From contig CAVPDQ010000009.1 in the NCBI GenBank assembly GCA_963702685.1, positions 744,001 to 808,000 on the forward strand: DNA of 64,000 nt, given 5' to 3'. Each line of letters begins with the position of its first letter. Position 1 is the stretch's first letter. Positions 27,930 through 36,972 of this stretch are shown in pieces. The stretch comes from AP-15 sp963702685 (GTDB lineage: Bacteria; Pseudomonadota; Alphaproteobacteria; ATCC43930; CGMCC-115725). The notes under the pieces are model-generated. The model searched no databases. It was given only the letters and a program-made list of their open reading frames with translations, and was not told the DNA's origin. A program made the position numbers and the translations under genes.

Positions 27930-29395
27930 TTATGCCCGCGCGTTTCGCGTCGCGTGAGCCGCCGTGCCGCCGGTTCCGGCGCCGCTTGGGGCGATGAACG
28001 GCGGCAACAGCGGCGGGGCCGTTACATCCTGCCAGCTCGCCAATTCGATGTGGCGGAATTGCACGTCAGCGTCCAAAATCGCGTGAATCTCGACGCCGCC
28101 GCTGTTCCAGGCGCTTTGCACCAGTTCGTTCGCTTGGACGTCGAGCTCGCGCCAGAACGATAGGAAAATTTGGCTGGCGCTCGCTAGGATCAGCGGATTG
28201 GCCGAGCGAGAAGGACCGGCGCGCCGGCGGGTAAACTGTGCGCGGTGACGATGTTCGAGTGTAGAAGGGCAACCCGAGAAAGACGAAATCCTTACCCAAT
28301 GGCCGGCTCATCGCTCGACCGCTTTCATCGAATAGGCTCGATCACCGAGTTTCCAAACCAGCACAACGTTCCGAGATCAGCGTTCTTGCCGGTGATCTGC
28401 TGCCGCATATCGACCATGCTGTCATAGGCGAAAGCGCTCGCGGCGACGGTCCCGACGCCAGGCGTGTAGATGACGCCCAATGGCTCGCTGTTCTGGCCGG
28501 ACCCGACCAGGGCGACGCGATCCATGTCCAAGCTCAAAAGCTTACTCAAATCGTCTCTGATCAACATTTCGACGCTGGGTGTTGAGTTGAGCAGCATTTC
28601 GATCGAGTACGCGATAATCGCGCCGCAATGCTTGACCCGGAAGCTGATGCGGCTGAACTGCTCAGGTTCCGGGCGCGCGATGCTGGACCCTTCGCTGAAC
28701 CAGGAAACCTGTGTCGTCTGCGTCATTTTCGGGATGTCGTAGTTGCCGACCATCCCGGACATGACCGTGGCGCCGGCCTCGCGAATGACCGAGCGCGATC
28801 TGAGCGCGTCAACATACATCGACGCATCGAGCACCGTTTGCACCAGGTTCGAGCCGGGTCCGGCGGCCGGCAAGCCGCTCGAGATCGTGTCGCCGCGCAT
28901 TTCGCGGTGCGAGCGGGCAAAGTAATCGGCCGTGAGGTGCAGCGCCTCGACCGGGACCGCGATGCCGCGGAAGGCGCGCGGCGAGCGGCGGCGGATTTCG
29001 CTGCTGATCTCGACGCTCGGCCCGAGATCGATGCCCGGAACCTCGTGCCCGAGCTGGCGCAAGATCATCCCGCGCAGCTCGAAACGATATTTGCTCGCCT
29101 CGAAGCGTGCGTCGGCGCGGTCGCGCGGCGGCGCCTGCCGGGTCGCGAGATCATCGAGCAGCGCCTGCCGATCGACCTTCGCCTGGATTTCGTCCATCAG
29201 CGACCGCAAGGCGGCGAACAGGCCCGCCAAGGTCTCGTCGCCGTCGCTGTCGCCGCCGTCGCCCATCGCCTCATCGACCTGGCGCAATGCGCGCGCGGTG
29301 TCGGAGGCGAGCTCCTGCAAGGCCCGGCGGTTTGTTGCCGCGCGAAACCGGCGGCGAAGATCGTCGACGGACGGCAGGGTGGTCGTGGTTCGCAT
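27930..29395 (-). pseudogene. HK97-family major capsid protein, C-terminal part broken by frameshifts
   Basis: The start is ATG at 29395 (MRTTTTLPSVDDLRRRF), then a coiled N-terminal delta-like region and the coat domain (GNYDIPKMTQTTQVSWFSEG, IEMLLNSTPSVEMLIRDDL). The first frame ends at 28325 after CWFGNSVIEPIR. Capsid-like sequence resumes in other frames: MSRPLGKDFVFLGLPFYT, then NIVTAHSLPAGAPV, then FLSFWRELDVQANELVQ through HAILDADVQFRHIELA to a stop at 27930. At least two to three indels are needed. Whether this is decay or sequence error cannot be decided from the window. Confidence 0.72.
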
Positions 29396-29719
29396 AGTCA
29401 GCGCTCTCAAAGCTGATCGGCCGAGAGGTCGCGTTCTGCGATCTTGCCAATGCGCGCCTCCCCGCGAACCGGGGTTTCGGCCGCCGCAGACGGGCGGCAA
29501 GAGGCTGACGAGCGCGACATAACCCTGACGGGCCTGGCGCGCCCCGAACGTTGTTCTTCCTTCTTGCGGCGCAGCATAGCCGCGGACCCGCCGATTTCAA
29601 CTACAGCGCTGCAGCCGCCAATGGCGGAGCGCGCCTATTGCGCGGGTCCCGCTCGGCCGTGCCGTTGCGCCCGCCGCAGCCGGCGCGCACGCTGGGGGCT
29701 CTGCGGGGATTTTGCCGCC
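29396..29719. other. 324-base gap between divergent capsid and HTH genes
   Basis: No gene is supported. Open frames here are GC-driven shadows. As the region between a minus-strand structural module and a plus-strand HTH gene it probably holds promoters, but I see no clear motif. Confidence 0.3.
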
Positions 29720-29971
29720 GTGCTGCTGGGGACCTGGCTCGCCGCGCACCGGCTGACCGATGCGCAATTCGCGCGCGCCCTCGGCACCGACAGGGCGCAG
29801 GTCGGCCGATGGCGTAACGGCGCATCCCGCGCCGCGCTCACCTGGTCGCCATCGCCCGGGTCACGACGGCTAGGTCGCGGCGAACGATTATTGCGACCTC
29901 GGCCTCGACCGCAAGGCAATCGCCGCGCAAAGAAGAGGGCCGATCAGCGGTCGCCAGCGGTATCGCTGTGA
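29720..29971 (+). CDS. Small XRE-like HTH regulator, probably frameshifted
   Basis: The segment LLGTWLAAHRLTDAQFARALGTDRAQVGRWRNG is a clear Cro/C1-type helix-turn-helix. A GTG at 29720 can start it. After RNGASRA the frame becomes Trp/Ser/Pro-rich, while another frame gives the expected HLVAIARVT, so a one-base indel at about 29830 is likely and the 3' end is uncertain. In a phage-like element this is a candidate repressor. Confidence 0.5.
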   Translation: MLLGTWLAAHRLTDAQFARALGTDRAQVGRWRNGASRAALTWSPSPGSRRLGRGERLLRPRPRPQGNRRAKKRADQRSPAVSL

Positions 29972-30080
29972 GCTCGCGGTGTTGCTTTTGTTTAAAATTC
30001 TCGTCTGCGATTTTGGATCTTGCGGGCGACCGTACCGCGCTCCGCCGCGCGGCGCGCTGGCGCCGGACCCCGACGATTTT

Positions 30081-30384
30081 TCATTTCCTAATGAAAAAAA
30101 ATCGACTGGATCGCGATCTACGCTCGCCCGCGCGTGGCGATCGAAAACAGGGGGTCTCGCCGTCAGCTAGCTTGGGGCCCGCCCGGCGCCATATCGCAAA
30201 CCCGATGCGCTGCCGCACCAGCTCGCGATTGACAGCGTCGGCTGCCAATGCCGCCGCCGGACCTTGCAGCACGCGAGCGAGCAGCGCGGCGACGTGCTCG
30301 GCCTCGGCGATATCGTCGGGATGCTGACGCTTCGAGCGAGCGGCGCAGCGCGTCGCGCGCCTCGGCCGCGCTCGCGGCGCGCAT
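30081..30384 (-). CDS. Hypothetical phage-island protein, probably frameshifted
   Basis: One frame gives DDIAEAEHVAALLARVLQG and then NRELVRQRIGFAIWRRA, which looks like a real helical protein ending at 30081. Its likely start (MRAASAAEARDALRRSLE, about 30382) lies in a different frame, so an indel near 30325 is suggested. No family recognised. It directly follows the 98-aa gene on the same strand. Confidence 0.35.
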
Positions 30385-30680
30385 CAGTTCCGCCGGACGG
30401 GCACCAGCTCCCAGCCGCTTCGTCGGATTTGCCGGTTGATGACCGCGGCGAGGTCCGCCGCCACGCGCGGAATCATGGCCGACATGATGTCGGCGAACAG
30501 CCCGGCGACCGCGACCGTGATCAGCGCCAGATTGTCGGCGCCAGCCGGCGCGTGGCGCTCGACGGCGCTGCGCAGCGCGTGCCGGCCTATCTCGATAACA
30601 AATCCCTCGGCACGGGTGAGCTCGTCGCGATCGTCGCCGCTGCGCATCGCGGAGCGGACATTGCGGGCGCGGCATGGCAT
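30384..30680 (-). CDS. Hypothetical phage-island protein (98 aa)
   Basis: An intact frame with a basic N-terminus and a C-terminal helical part (LITVAVAGLFADIMSAMIP, then LAAVINRQIRRSGWELVPV). No recognised domain. It lies downstream of the antirepressor-like gene on the minus strand, in what looks like an early or regulatory transcript. Confidence 0.4.
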   Translation of the reverse strand: MPCRARNVRSAMRSGDDRDELTRAEGFVIEIGRHALRSAVERHAPAGADNLALITVAVAGLFADIMSAMIPRVAADLAAVINRQIRRSGWELVPVRRN

Positions 30681-31197
30681 CCTCCCGAGGCGGAGCGCCA
30701 GCCTATCACCCTGCGGCGCCAGGTCATGCGTCTGATCCGGGCCGTTCGGCGAGCCAGTGGTTGACGATCGCCCGCCGCGTCGTGCTCAGCCATGCGCGTC
30801 ATCGCGCGCTCGCCGCCGCGACCGGCGACGCCACCGGCCAGCGCGTCGACGCACTGCTGCTGATACCGCAGCAGCCGCTCGCGCCGCTCGGGATCGCGAA
30901 TCGCCGCGACCTCGGCCGTCGCCAGCCAGAAACCGATGAGGTCGCACCGGCAAGCACACGCATCCTGCGGGACCGGCCAGGCCCGACGCTCACCACCGCC
31001 TGGCGCAGCTCGGCAGCCAGCACCGGATGCGCCAGTATCCGCCGCCGCTCGGCCGGCCAGGCGAGCCCCGCGGCGCGGCAGACCGGCCGCAGCGGCACAT
31101 GCCAGGGTCCCTCGGGCCGCGCCGCAAAGACGCTGCCGTGCTCGAGGTCGTGGTCCAGCAGCGCCCCGATCGTCACGGCGCCGTGGTCGCGCTTCAT
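30587..31197 (-). CDS. Phage antirepressor-like protein (P22 AR N-terminal type), frameshifted
   Basis: ATG at 31197 begins MKRDHGAVTIGALLDHDLEH. The segment VPLRPVCRAAGLAWPAERRRILAHPVL matches the N-terminal domain of P22-type antirepressors, which usually continues to a LRPELREKLLRYQRE-like helix. Here that helix, PERRERLLRYQQQCVDAL, is in another frame, so one indel at about 30960-30990 is inferred. The 3' end is uncertain because the second frame stays open to 30587. Antirepressors bind phage repressors to start induction. Confidence 0.55.
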
Positions 31198-32032
31198 GTC
31201 CGCATCCCTGGTGTTCGGTCGCGGCGGCGGCCATCCGCTCGCGGAAGCTGGCGAGCTCGGCGGCGAGGTCGGGCAACCTCCGCCGCTCGGCGCGCGATGG
31301 TCGGGCAACCTCCGGCACGACCGGGGCGATCGCCAGCCCGGATTCGCCCGGCGCCAGGCTGAGCGCCTCGGCCCAGCGCCGGTCGCGATCGGCAATCCAT
31401 TGTTGCCGCTTCTCGGCCTCGCGGTCGGGTTCAACCGGTTTGGGACCGCAGACCAAGGCTTCGTGCAAGCGCCGCCGCTCGGTGCGCAACGCATCAGCCG
31501 CCTCGAGCAATTCCGCCAACGCCGGCCAATACTTGCCGCCCGGTCGCCGCGGCCAGCCGCGACAGACTGCCACGATGATGTCCTCGGGGTATTCGGCGAG
31601 CGTTTCGGCATAGGCGGCGATCGCGGTCGCGGTCTCCGCCAGAGTGGCGTCCTTGGATTTGATCGTCACCGCGCGCAGCCGGATCATCTCGCGCTGCGCT
31701 ACCGCCGGCGGGCCTGGCCGCAACGCCGCGGCGACCGTCGAGCACGCCGCGGCAAGCTCGGCCGAATCGACCGACCCCACCAGCGCGACCCCGCCCGCCG
31801 GCTCCGGCTCAAAGCCCCATTGCCCGATCGTATATTTGGTCGAAGGTGAGACCGCTGCACGCACCGACGGCGGCAAGCCAGCCAGAAGACTGAGCACGGG
31901 CAGGGGCACGACGTTCGAACTGCTCACGGCGGGCAACCCAGCATCGCCAGGCAGCTGGCCAGTCGGCCGATCGGGTCGCGTTGTGGCAGTGATGGTCATG
32001 GAAAAGCTGGGTTTCTCGGCGAATGGCGTCAT
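31194..32032 (-). CDS. Hypothetical phage-island protein (about 278 aa)
   Basis: From ATG 32032 the frame gives a Pro-rich N-terminus, a conserved-looking core (AEYPEDIIVAVCRGWPRR, GGKYWPALAELLEAADAL) and a basic coiled C-terminal segment. The core resembles proteins that sit beside replication genes in small prophages, but I cannot name a family. The frame has no stop at the antirepressor start; a one-base shift would end it with TGA at 31194-31196 in an ATGA overlap, which I take as the real end. Confidence 0.5.
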
Positions 32033-32035
32033 GGC

Positions 32036-32617
32036 TCAATCCTCTCTGCTCGGCAAAAGCGACATCGGCCGAGCTTGGCGCCCAGCCCTCGGTAATTGCG
32101 CTGCGGTGCGGCCGAGACCGTTGCGGCGGATCGGCGCCGGCTTCGTGCTTGCTCGATTGCGATTGCGAATGGGGCGGGGCCGATCGCGCGCGCGCCTGCG
32201 CGTCCTCTCTATTTCCCCTTCCTTGGGAAATAGAGTTCTTTGATTCTCTCTTTTCTGCGAAGGCGGATCGTTGAAATTGCTGCGGTTTTTTCGCACGAAG
32301 CGCGACTTCGCGTGTCGGCGCACTGGCGCGCGCCCTTCGGCATGTGCACGCGCCCGCTCGATCAGCGGGTGCCGCCAGAAGCCATCGGCGAGGTCAAACA
32401 GCCCCTCGATCGCCGGCCGGATTTTCCGCCGCCAGGTCCGCAGCGTGAAGCCGGTAACGCGCGCGAGCAGGTGATCGTCGTCCCGGAACGGGTCGCCCCG
32501 CTCCCAGGTCTTGCCGATCAGCAGGGTGACGGCGGCGATGGCTTCGTGCGGCAGCTCGGCGAGCTGGGGCACGAGCTCGCCCCAAGGCATCGCCATGTAG
32601 GGGAAGCGCCGGCACAT
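32036..32617 (-). CDS. DUF1376 (YdaU-like) prophage protein
   Basis: A 193-residue protein. The N-terminal 100 residues (MAMPWGELVPQLAELPHEA, LLARVTGFTLRTWRRKIRP, LFDLADGFWRHPLIERARA) match the DUF1376 pattern of phage replication-region proteins. The remainder is highly basic and of low complexity. It is spaced tightly (3-18 bases) between neighbours on the minus strand. Confidence 0.6.
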   Translation of the reverse strand: MCRRFPYMAMPWGELVPQLAELPHEAIAAVTLLIGKTWERGDPFRDDDHLLARVTGFTLRTWRRKIRPAIEGLFDLADGFWRHPLIERARAHAEGRAPVRRHAKSRFVRKNRSNFNDPPSQKRENQRTLFPKEGEIERTRRRARDRPRPIRNRNRASTKPAPIRRNGLGRTAAQLPRAGRQARPMSLLPSRED

Positions 32618-32620
32618 GGC

Positions 32621-32863
32621 TCAGCCCTCCCCGCCGGCGGCTGCGCCCCCTCCGTGTTGCGCCCGCTGCCGCCATCGGTTATTCCACAACCTGCGAAGGG
32701 TCTTTACCCCGGCGGTGTGGCACCCTTTGCGAATGGCGAAAAATCCAGCCTGCTCCCGGCCGCACCGGGGGCAGGCCCCCCCTCGCCGAGGGACCCCGCC
32801 GCGGTTCGCCAATCGCGAAAAAACACCAATGGTGCCAACGGTGTCGAAGAGCCGGTTCGCCAA
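32621..32863 (-). CDS. Small hypothetical protein with CPRCG motif (80 aa)
   Basis: The product begins MANRLFDTVGTIGVFSRLAN and contains ACPRCGREQAGFFAIRKG, a possible half zinc-binding site. It ends four bases before the DUF1376 gene. It is the first gene inside the right end of the element. No family recognised. Confidence 0.4.
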   Translation of the reverse strand: MANRLFDTVGTIGVFSRLANRGGVPRRGGACPRCGREQAGFFAIRKGCHTAGVKTLRRLWNNRWRQRAQHGGGAAAGGEG

Positions 32864-32893
32864 TGCAACTTACTGATTTTGAACGAGAAAGTT

Positions 32894-32908
32894 CGGTAGG
32901 GGACGCCA
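32894..32908 (+). repeat. attR: 15-bp copy of the tRNA-Glu 3' end
   Basis: CGGTAGGGGACGCCA, identical to the tRNA 3' end at 23799-23813. It lies 31 bases beyond the last element gene and marks the right boundary of the 9.1 kb insertion. Confidence 0.85.
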
Positions 32909-32923
32909 ACTATTCCCGTGGTC

Positions 32924-35137
32924 TTACGGGCTGCCCGCCCGCGATAGGATCCAGCTGCGCAGGGCTCCGCCCATCACGGTCGGTGTGCCGGCGTAGTTGC
33001 GGATCAGGATCGGGCCGCCTTCGCCATTTGGCCCGGTCGGGCAGCGCCAGCCGCTCGACGCCTTGGTCCTGGCGTTCCAGGTCCAGCCGATGACGCCGAC
33101 CAAAGTCCCGGCGGTTGCTTGGCCGTCGACGAGCGAGAGGACGTGCTTGGTGTAGGCGGCGGTGCCGGAATCGCAGTTGCGCTCGCCGAGCTCGCCGAGG
33201 ATGACCGGCGCCTCTTTGGCGATCGGCGCGAGCTGGTTTTTGAACATTGCATCGACACCGCTGCCCTCGGCGAAATCATAAATATGCGCGGACGCGACCA
33301 GCTGATGTTCGGGATCGCTCGGCAGGTGGCTCAGCAGCTGCCTGAGATCGGCGTTGAAGTCGAGCCCGCCGAGCAGGATCGGCTGCGTCGCCCCTTGCGA
33401 TCGGATTGCGGTCACCAGCGATTGCAGACCCGCCGCGCGAAAGCGACCGCCATACACGGAATCGAGCGTGCACCCGTTCAGCCAGCAATTCCACTGGCCG
33501 GGCGGGCTGGGGTGCGGGTTGTTCCACGAGGCCATGCCGACCTCGGTGATCGGGTCGAAGACGATCCCGTGGTCGCTCTTGAAGCGCGCGGCGACCGAGC
33601 GCCAGAACGCCGGCATGTGGTCGTTGTCCGGCATGTAGTCGATCTGGGTCGCTTGATGTGTGCCGGGGGCCGAGGATTCCGGGTCGAGCACGACATAAAG
33701 ACCGTTGCGGCGCAGCACGCCGACATAGGCGACCACTGCCGAGCGGTACGCCGTGGCGTTGCCGCCGAGCGGGAGCCCGTTGACCCCGAGCCAACAATCC
33801 TCGTTGAGCGTGACCCGCACGACGTCGATCTTCCAGGCGAGCATCGCGTCCACCGATGCCTGGTCGGCCGGTCCATCGGCGACGCCGGTGGTGTCATAGG
33901 TGCAGCGGCTTTCGAAGATCGCGCGGTTGACGCCGCGCAGCTGGACCTCCTGCCCGGCCCCGTTGACGAGTCGGTGGTTTTGCACCGATAAAGTCGGCGA
34001 CCCCCCGAGAAACGCGGCAACGCGCCGAATCCGCTGATCGAGATGGTCGGCCACCAGCACCATGCCGTCCGGTGTGACGCTGACATCATAGGGGGTGTTG
34101 AGCTTGGCCGCCGCCCCCGGACCGCCGTCGCCGCATTTGCCGGTCGAGACCGGACAGGGCATGTCCGCGGTTCCCGCCAAGGTCCGGATCACGCCGCCGC
34201 TCACGACCCGAACGAGGTGGCTGAAGGTGTCGGCGATTACGATGGCACCGTTCGGCGCCACCGCGACGCTGCTCGGCCCGTTGAGGTTGGCGAGCTTCGC
34301 CGAAATCCCGTCGCCAAAGCTGCCGGCAACCCCGTTTCCGGCGATCGTCGTGATTGCACCCTTCGCCGACACGATCCGTACGCGGTTGTTGTTCGAATCG
34401 CTGACGACAAAGCCGCCGCCGGGGACGAGGTCGATGCCGTTCGGCGCGTTCAATCGCGCTGCGGTGGCGGCACCGCCATCGCCGCATGCGTTCGTCGGAA
34501 TCGTGCACCCGACACCAGTGCCGGCAACGCGGGTGATGATCCCGCTCGGCGAGACCATGCGCACCTTGTTGCCTTGGTCCTCGGTGATCAGAAAGCCGCC
34601 GCCGGGCATCGCCACCGCCCGGTCGGGCGCGTTCAGCATTGCCGCCGTGGCACGGCCGCCATCGCCGCACGCCGAGGCGGGGTTCGCGCAGACCCTTCCC
34701 GACCCGGCGACCGTGGTGATGATCCCGCTTGCCGAAACCTGTCGCACGCGGTTGTTCGAGCGGTCGGCGATCAGAAAGCCGCCGTCCGGCAGCGGGCTGA
34801 CACCCGTCGGTTGGTTCAGGCGTGCCTTTGTCGCCGGGCCGCCGTCGCCGCCGAAACCGCCCGTGCCGGCGACGCCGGCGACCGTGGTGATGCTGCCGTC
34901 CGGATGCACCTCGCGCACCACGTCGTTGGCCTCGTCGGCGATCAGGATGCCGCCATCGGGCGCTGCAACCGCCCGGATCGGAAACGAGAGCCGCGCCTTG
35001 GTCGCAGGCCCGCCATCCCCCGCGAAGCCCGATTGCCCGGTGCCGGCGACAGTCGTGATCACATTGCTCGCAGCCTGCGCCGATGTCGCGACCAGCAGTG
35101 CCAGCGCCGCTCCGGCTATTTGGCGGTTCAAGGACAT
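32924..35137 (-). CDS. Exported NHL beta-propeller / GH5 glycoside hydrolase fusion
   Basis: A 737-residue secreted protein (signal peptide MSLNRQIAGAALALLVATSAQA). Residues about 25-390 hold six NHL-like repeats, each with GDGGPATKA(R/M)L-type and GGFLIADxxNNRVR-type motifs. Residues about 400-735 are a cellulase-type (GH5) domain: RGVNRAIFES, TLNEDCW, ITEVGMASWNNP with the presumed acid/base Glu, AHIYDF, and the nucleophile motif PVILGELGE. The usual N of the NE(P) pair is Thr here. The start at 35137 is set by the signal peptide. A 65-bp fragment of its 3' region recurs at 37845. It lies between two tRNA-Glu-like sites, so transfer is likely. Confidence 0.82.
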   Translation of the reverse strand: MSLNRQIAGAALALLVATSAQAASNVITTVAGTGQSGFAGDGGPATKARLSFPIRAVAAPDGGILIADEANDVVREVHPDGSITTVAGVAGTGGFGGDGGPATKARLNQPTGVSPLPDGGFLIADRSNNRVRQVSASGIITTVAGSGRVCANPASACGDGGRATAAMLNAPDRAVAMPGGGFLITEDQGNKVRMVSPSGIITRVAGTGVGCTIPTNACGDGGAATAARLNAPNGIDLVPGGGFVVSDSNNNRVRIVSAKGAITTIAGNGVAGSFGDGISAKLANLNGPSSVAVAPNGAIVIADTFSHLVRVVSGGVIRTLAGTADMPCPVSTGKCGDGGPGAAAKLNTPYDVSVTPDGMVLVADHLDQRIRRVAAFLGGSPTLSVQNHRLVNGAGQEVQLRGVNRAIFESRCTYDTTGVADGPADQASVDAMLAWKIDVVRVTLNEDCWLGVNGLPLGGNATAYRSAVVAYVGVLRRNGLYVVLDPESSAPGTHQATQIDYMPDNDHMPAFWRSVAARFKSDHGIVFDPITEVGMASWNNPHPSPPGQWNCWLNGCTLDSVYGGRFRAAGLQSLVTAIRSQGATQPILLGGLDFNADLRQLLSHLPSDPEHQLVASAHIYDFAEGSGVDAMFKNQLAPIAKEAPVILGELGERNCDSGTAAYTKHVLSLVDGQATAGTLVGVIGWTWNARTKASSGWRCPTGPNGEGGPILIRNYAGTPTVMGGALRSWILSRAGSP

Positions 35138-35725
35138 GTGCAGCCGATACCTCCGGGGGAGCCGCCCTCCCCGTCGAAAATCTGCGCGATGCCGGGGTTT
35201 CGCGCAAGCCGGTGTCCTTGCCGCGGACGGTCTTGCCGCTCTCATCCCGATTTCTGCGAGCCCTCGGCTCCTCTGGTTGTTCGCGTGCTCGATCACATAT
35301 CCACCACGCGTCGATGCCCGAAGGCGGCAAGATGAACCAGCAACACCGGCCTGAATTCGATAGGGAACGCCAGTCGACGGCGCTGTTTCATCCCGCGGTC
35401 GCGGCGTGGTTCGAGGAGAGCTTTGCGGCGCCGACCGAGGCGCGGGCGGAGGCGTGGCCGGCGATCCGGGCCGAGCACGACCGCGCGCTCGCCGCGCTGC
35501 TACACTCGCCCCCCTACCGAGGTCGCCTGCGCCGGCTTTCTGACCGCCAACTGGATTCTGGGTCAGCCGCCGGGTGCCGCCGACGAACGCCAAATCTCAC
35601 TTCCGGCTCCTAATCGGACCCCGACCCGCTCACGGCGCGACTGGCCAGTCGAGGTGCCGACTAACGGCGGTGGCCTTATCGCAGCCGCCAGCCGCCGCCA
35701 ATCGGGTATGTGCGGAGAGCTTTCG
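35138..35725. other. 588-base gap holding a recombination scar
   Basis: No complete gene. It contains the upstream region of the NHL-GH5 gene and a 134-bp direct repeat (listed separately) that starts with a degenerate tRNA-Glu 3' end and continues into a fragment of the lhr 5' coding sequence (LFHPAVAAWFEESFAAPT). After 35474 similarity to lhr stops. The rest to 35725 shows nothing I can name. Confidence 0.5.
35341..35474 (+). repeat. Degenerate tRNA-Glu 3' end plus duplicated lhr 5' fragment (copy 1)
   Basis: Collinear without gaps with 38081-38214 (offset 2740). Bases 35341-35372 also align without gaps to the tRNA-Glu end 23782-23813, with 26 of 32 identities by my count. The remainder encodes the first part of the helicase domain and breaks off. 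This pair of repeats brackets a 2.7 kb segment. Confidence 0.8.
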
Positions 35726-36781
35726 CTAGGCCGCTCCAGCTGAGCCTGACCGATTTCGTGCCAGGCGGGGCGAGGTCCCAAACCATCGCTTGAAGGCGTG
35801 ATTGAACGCGGAAAGCTCCGAGTAGCCGAGCAGCCAGGCGATCTGCTTCAGCGAGTTGCGGTCGTCTTCGAGATAGCGCAGGGCGAGACGGTTGCGCACT
35901 CGGCTGAGAATTTCGCCAAAGCTCGTGCCTTCCCGGGCGAGCTGGCGGCCGAACGACCGCGCGCTCATGCCGAGCTGCCTGGCGACCTCCGCCGCCCGCA
36001 CCCTGCCGCTCGGCAGCGCCCGGGCGAGGTGGCTTTCGACCACACCGCGCAACTCATTGGCCGCATGCCGCTCCGCCAGCAGCTGCTCGGCATGCGTTTC
36101 CAGAATGTGCAGCAGGTGGCTGTCGTGGGAAACTATCGGGAGCTCCATGACGCGTTGCGGCAGCACACAGCTGTCGAGCGGCTGAGAAAATTCGACCGGG
36201 CACCTGAGGATGCGATGAACCTCTCTCAGCCCCGAAATCCGGGCGTGCGCAAAGGTCGTTCGCAAGGGGACGACGTCGCGGTTTGTGAGCCGGCGGAGCA
36301 CCCTGACGACCGCCAATGCAAGAAACTCCGAAAACTGTTGGTGCAACTCGTCGGCAGCGAGCACATGGCGCGTGATCAGGACGGGGTCGCCCAGATGCGT
36401 CGCGAGCTCCGGGCGAACATCCTCGTTTGTCGTTGCCGCAAACCGCACGATCTGGGCAAGCGCCTGCTCGACCGACGCCGACGAGGCCGCCAGGTAGAAC
36501 AGGATGCCGGCGCTCCGCAGATCCATTTCGGCGGCGAGGCGGAGCCCGAGGAGCGGCTCGTCTATCTGGGTCGCCGCAAGCTCGAGAAATCGATACTGGG
36601 AGGCGGCAGACACCGCGCCGCTCTCGTGCAACAGCTGCTCGCGCGAGAGGCCGGCTTTCGCCAGCAGCGGCTCGGCGCCCGCCCCAGCCCGGTCGAGGTA
36701 AGCCAAGGTTTCGCGGGCAGCTGTCCCCCGCGTCCACAGCAGCAGGTTGGGTAGAACATTGTCCTCGGAGGCATGCCGCAC
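35726..36781 (-). CDS. AraC-family transcriptional regulator (arabinose-binding-domain type)
   Basis: A 351-residue regulator of the OruR/ArgR-like group. The N-terminal part (about 20-210) is the family ligand-binding domain, and the C-terminus has the two helix-turn-helix motifs (VRAAEVARQLGMSARSFGRQL, split here as VRAAEVARQLGMSARSFGR; then SLKQIAWLLGYSELSAFNHA and FKRWFGTSP). It is divergent from the CtrA-type gene across a 191-bp region that holds two TTATCAAG direct repeats. It probably controls itself and neighbouring genes in this segment. Confidence 0.9.
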   Translation of the reverse strand: MRHASEDNVLPNLLLWTRGTAARETLAYLDRAGAGAEPLLAKAGLSREQLLHESGAVSAASQYRFLELAATQIDEPLLGLRLAAEMDLRSAGILFYLAASSASVEQALAQIVRFAATTNEDVRPELATHLGDPVLITRHVLAADELHQQFSEFLALAVVRVLRRLTNRDVVPLRTTFAHARISGLREVHRILRCPVEFSQPLDSCVLPQRVMELPIVSHDSHLLHILETHAEQLLAERHAANELRGVVESHLARALPSGRVRAAEVARQLGMSARSFGRQLAREGTSFGEILSRVRNRLALRYLEDDRNSLKQIAWLLGYSELSAFNHAFKRWFGTSPRLARNRSGSAGAA

Positions 36782-36802
36782 GGCCGGGCCCTCCCGCCGT
36801 AG

Positions 36803-36831
36803 TTATCAAGAATCTGGCCGGAATTATCAAG
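36803..36831. promoter_or_regulatory. Direct repeat TTATCAAG x2, 21-bp spacing: candidate AraC operator
   Basis: TTATCAAG occurs at 36803-36810 and 36824-36831, 21 bp apart start to start (two helical turns), just upstream of the AraC gene start at 36781. This spacing is typical of paired AraC half-sites. A third copy lies at 37375-37382, upstream of the secreted ORF. Confidence 0.45.
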
Positions 36832-36972
36832 TGCACCGGTGATTGATTAACCATCTCTGGGCAGCCGCCGGGCCGGTCTGCTCGACCAGTGCAGCCGAGC
36901 CGAGCGCCAACCACGCGGAGCAACGGCGCTCCGTCCCGGCGTGATCTGCAACCATTCAAGATGGAGGGACCT

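Larger units (their letters stand above)
23799..32908. mobile_element. 9.1 kb integrated phage-like element at tRNA-Glu
   Basis: The element is bounded by a 15-bp direct repeat of the tRNA-Glu 3' end (CGGTAGGGGACGCCA, 23799-23813 and 32894-32908). A tyrosine integrase lies directly inside the left end. Cargo includes an HK97-type portal, prohead protease and major capsid protein, an HTH regulator, a P22-antirepressor-like protein and a DUF1376 protein. I found no terminase, tail, lysis or conjugation gene. It could be a decayed prophage or a capsid-encoding phage satellite. Integrase and capsid genes are interrupted, so autonomous mobility now is doubtful. Confidence 0.85.

Noticed and set aside
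29444..29971. A 175-residue protein from 29444
   Set aside because: Only the part from about 29720 reads like a protein (HTH). The upstream part is Arg/Pro/Ala-rich and overlaps the opposite promoter region.
35083..35613. A 176-codon plus-strand gene after the NHL-GH5 gene
   Set aside because: Its middle is the duplicated lhr 5' fragment and the rest has no coherent coding pattern; it is a recombination scar.
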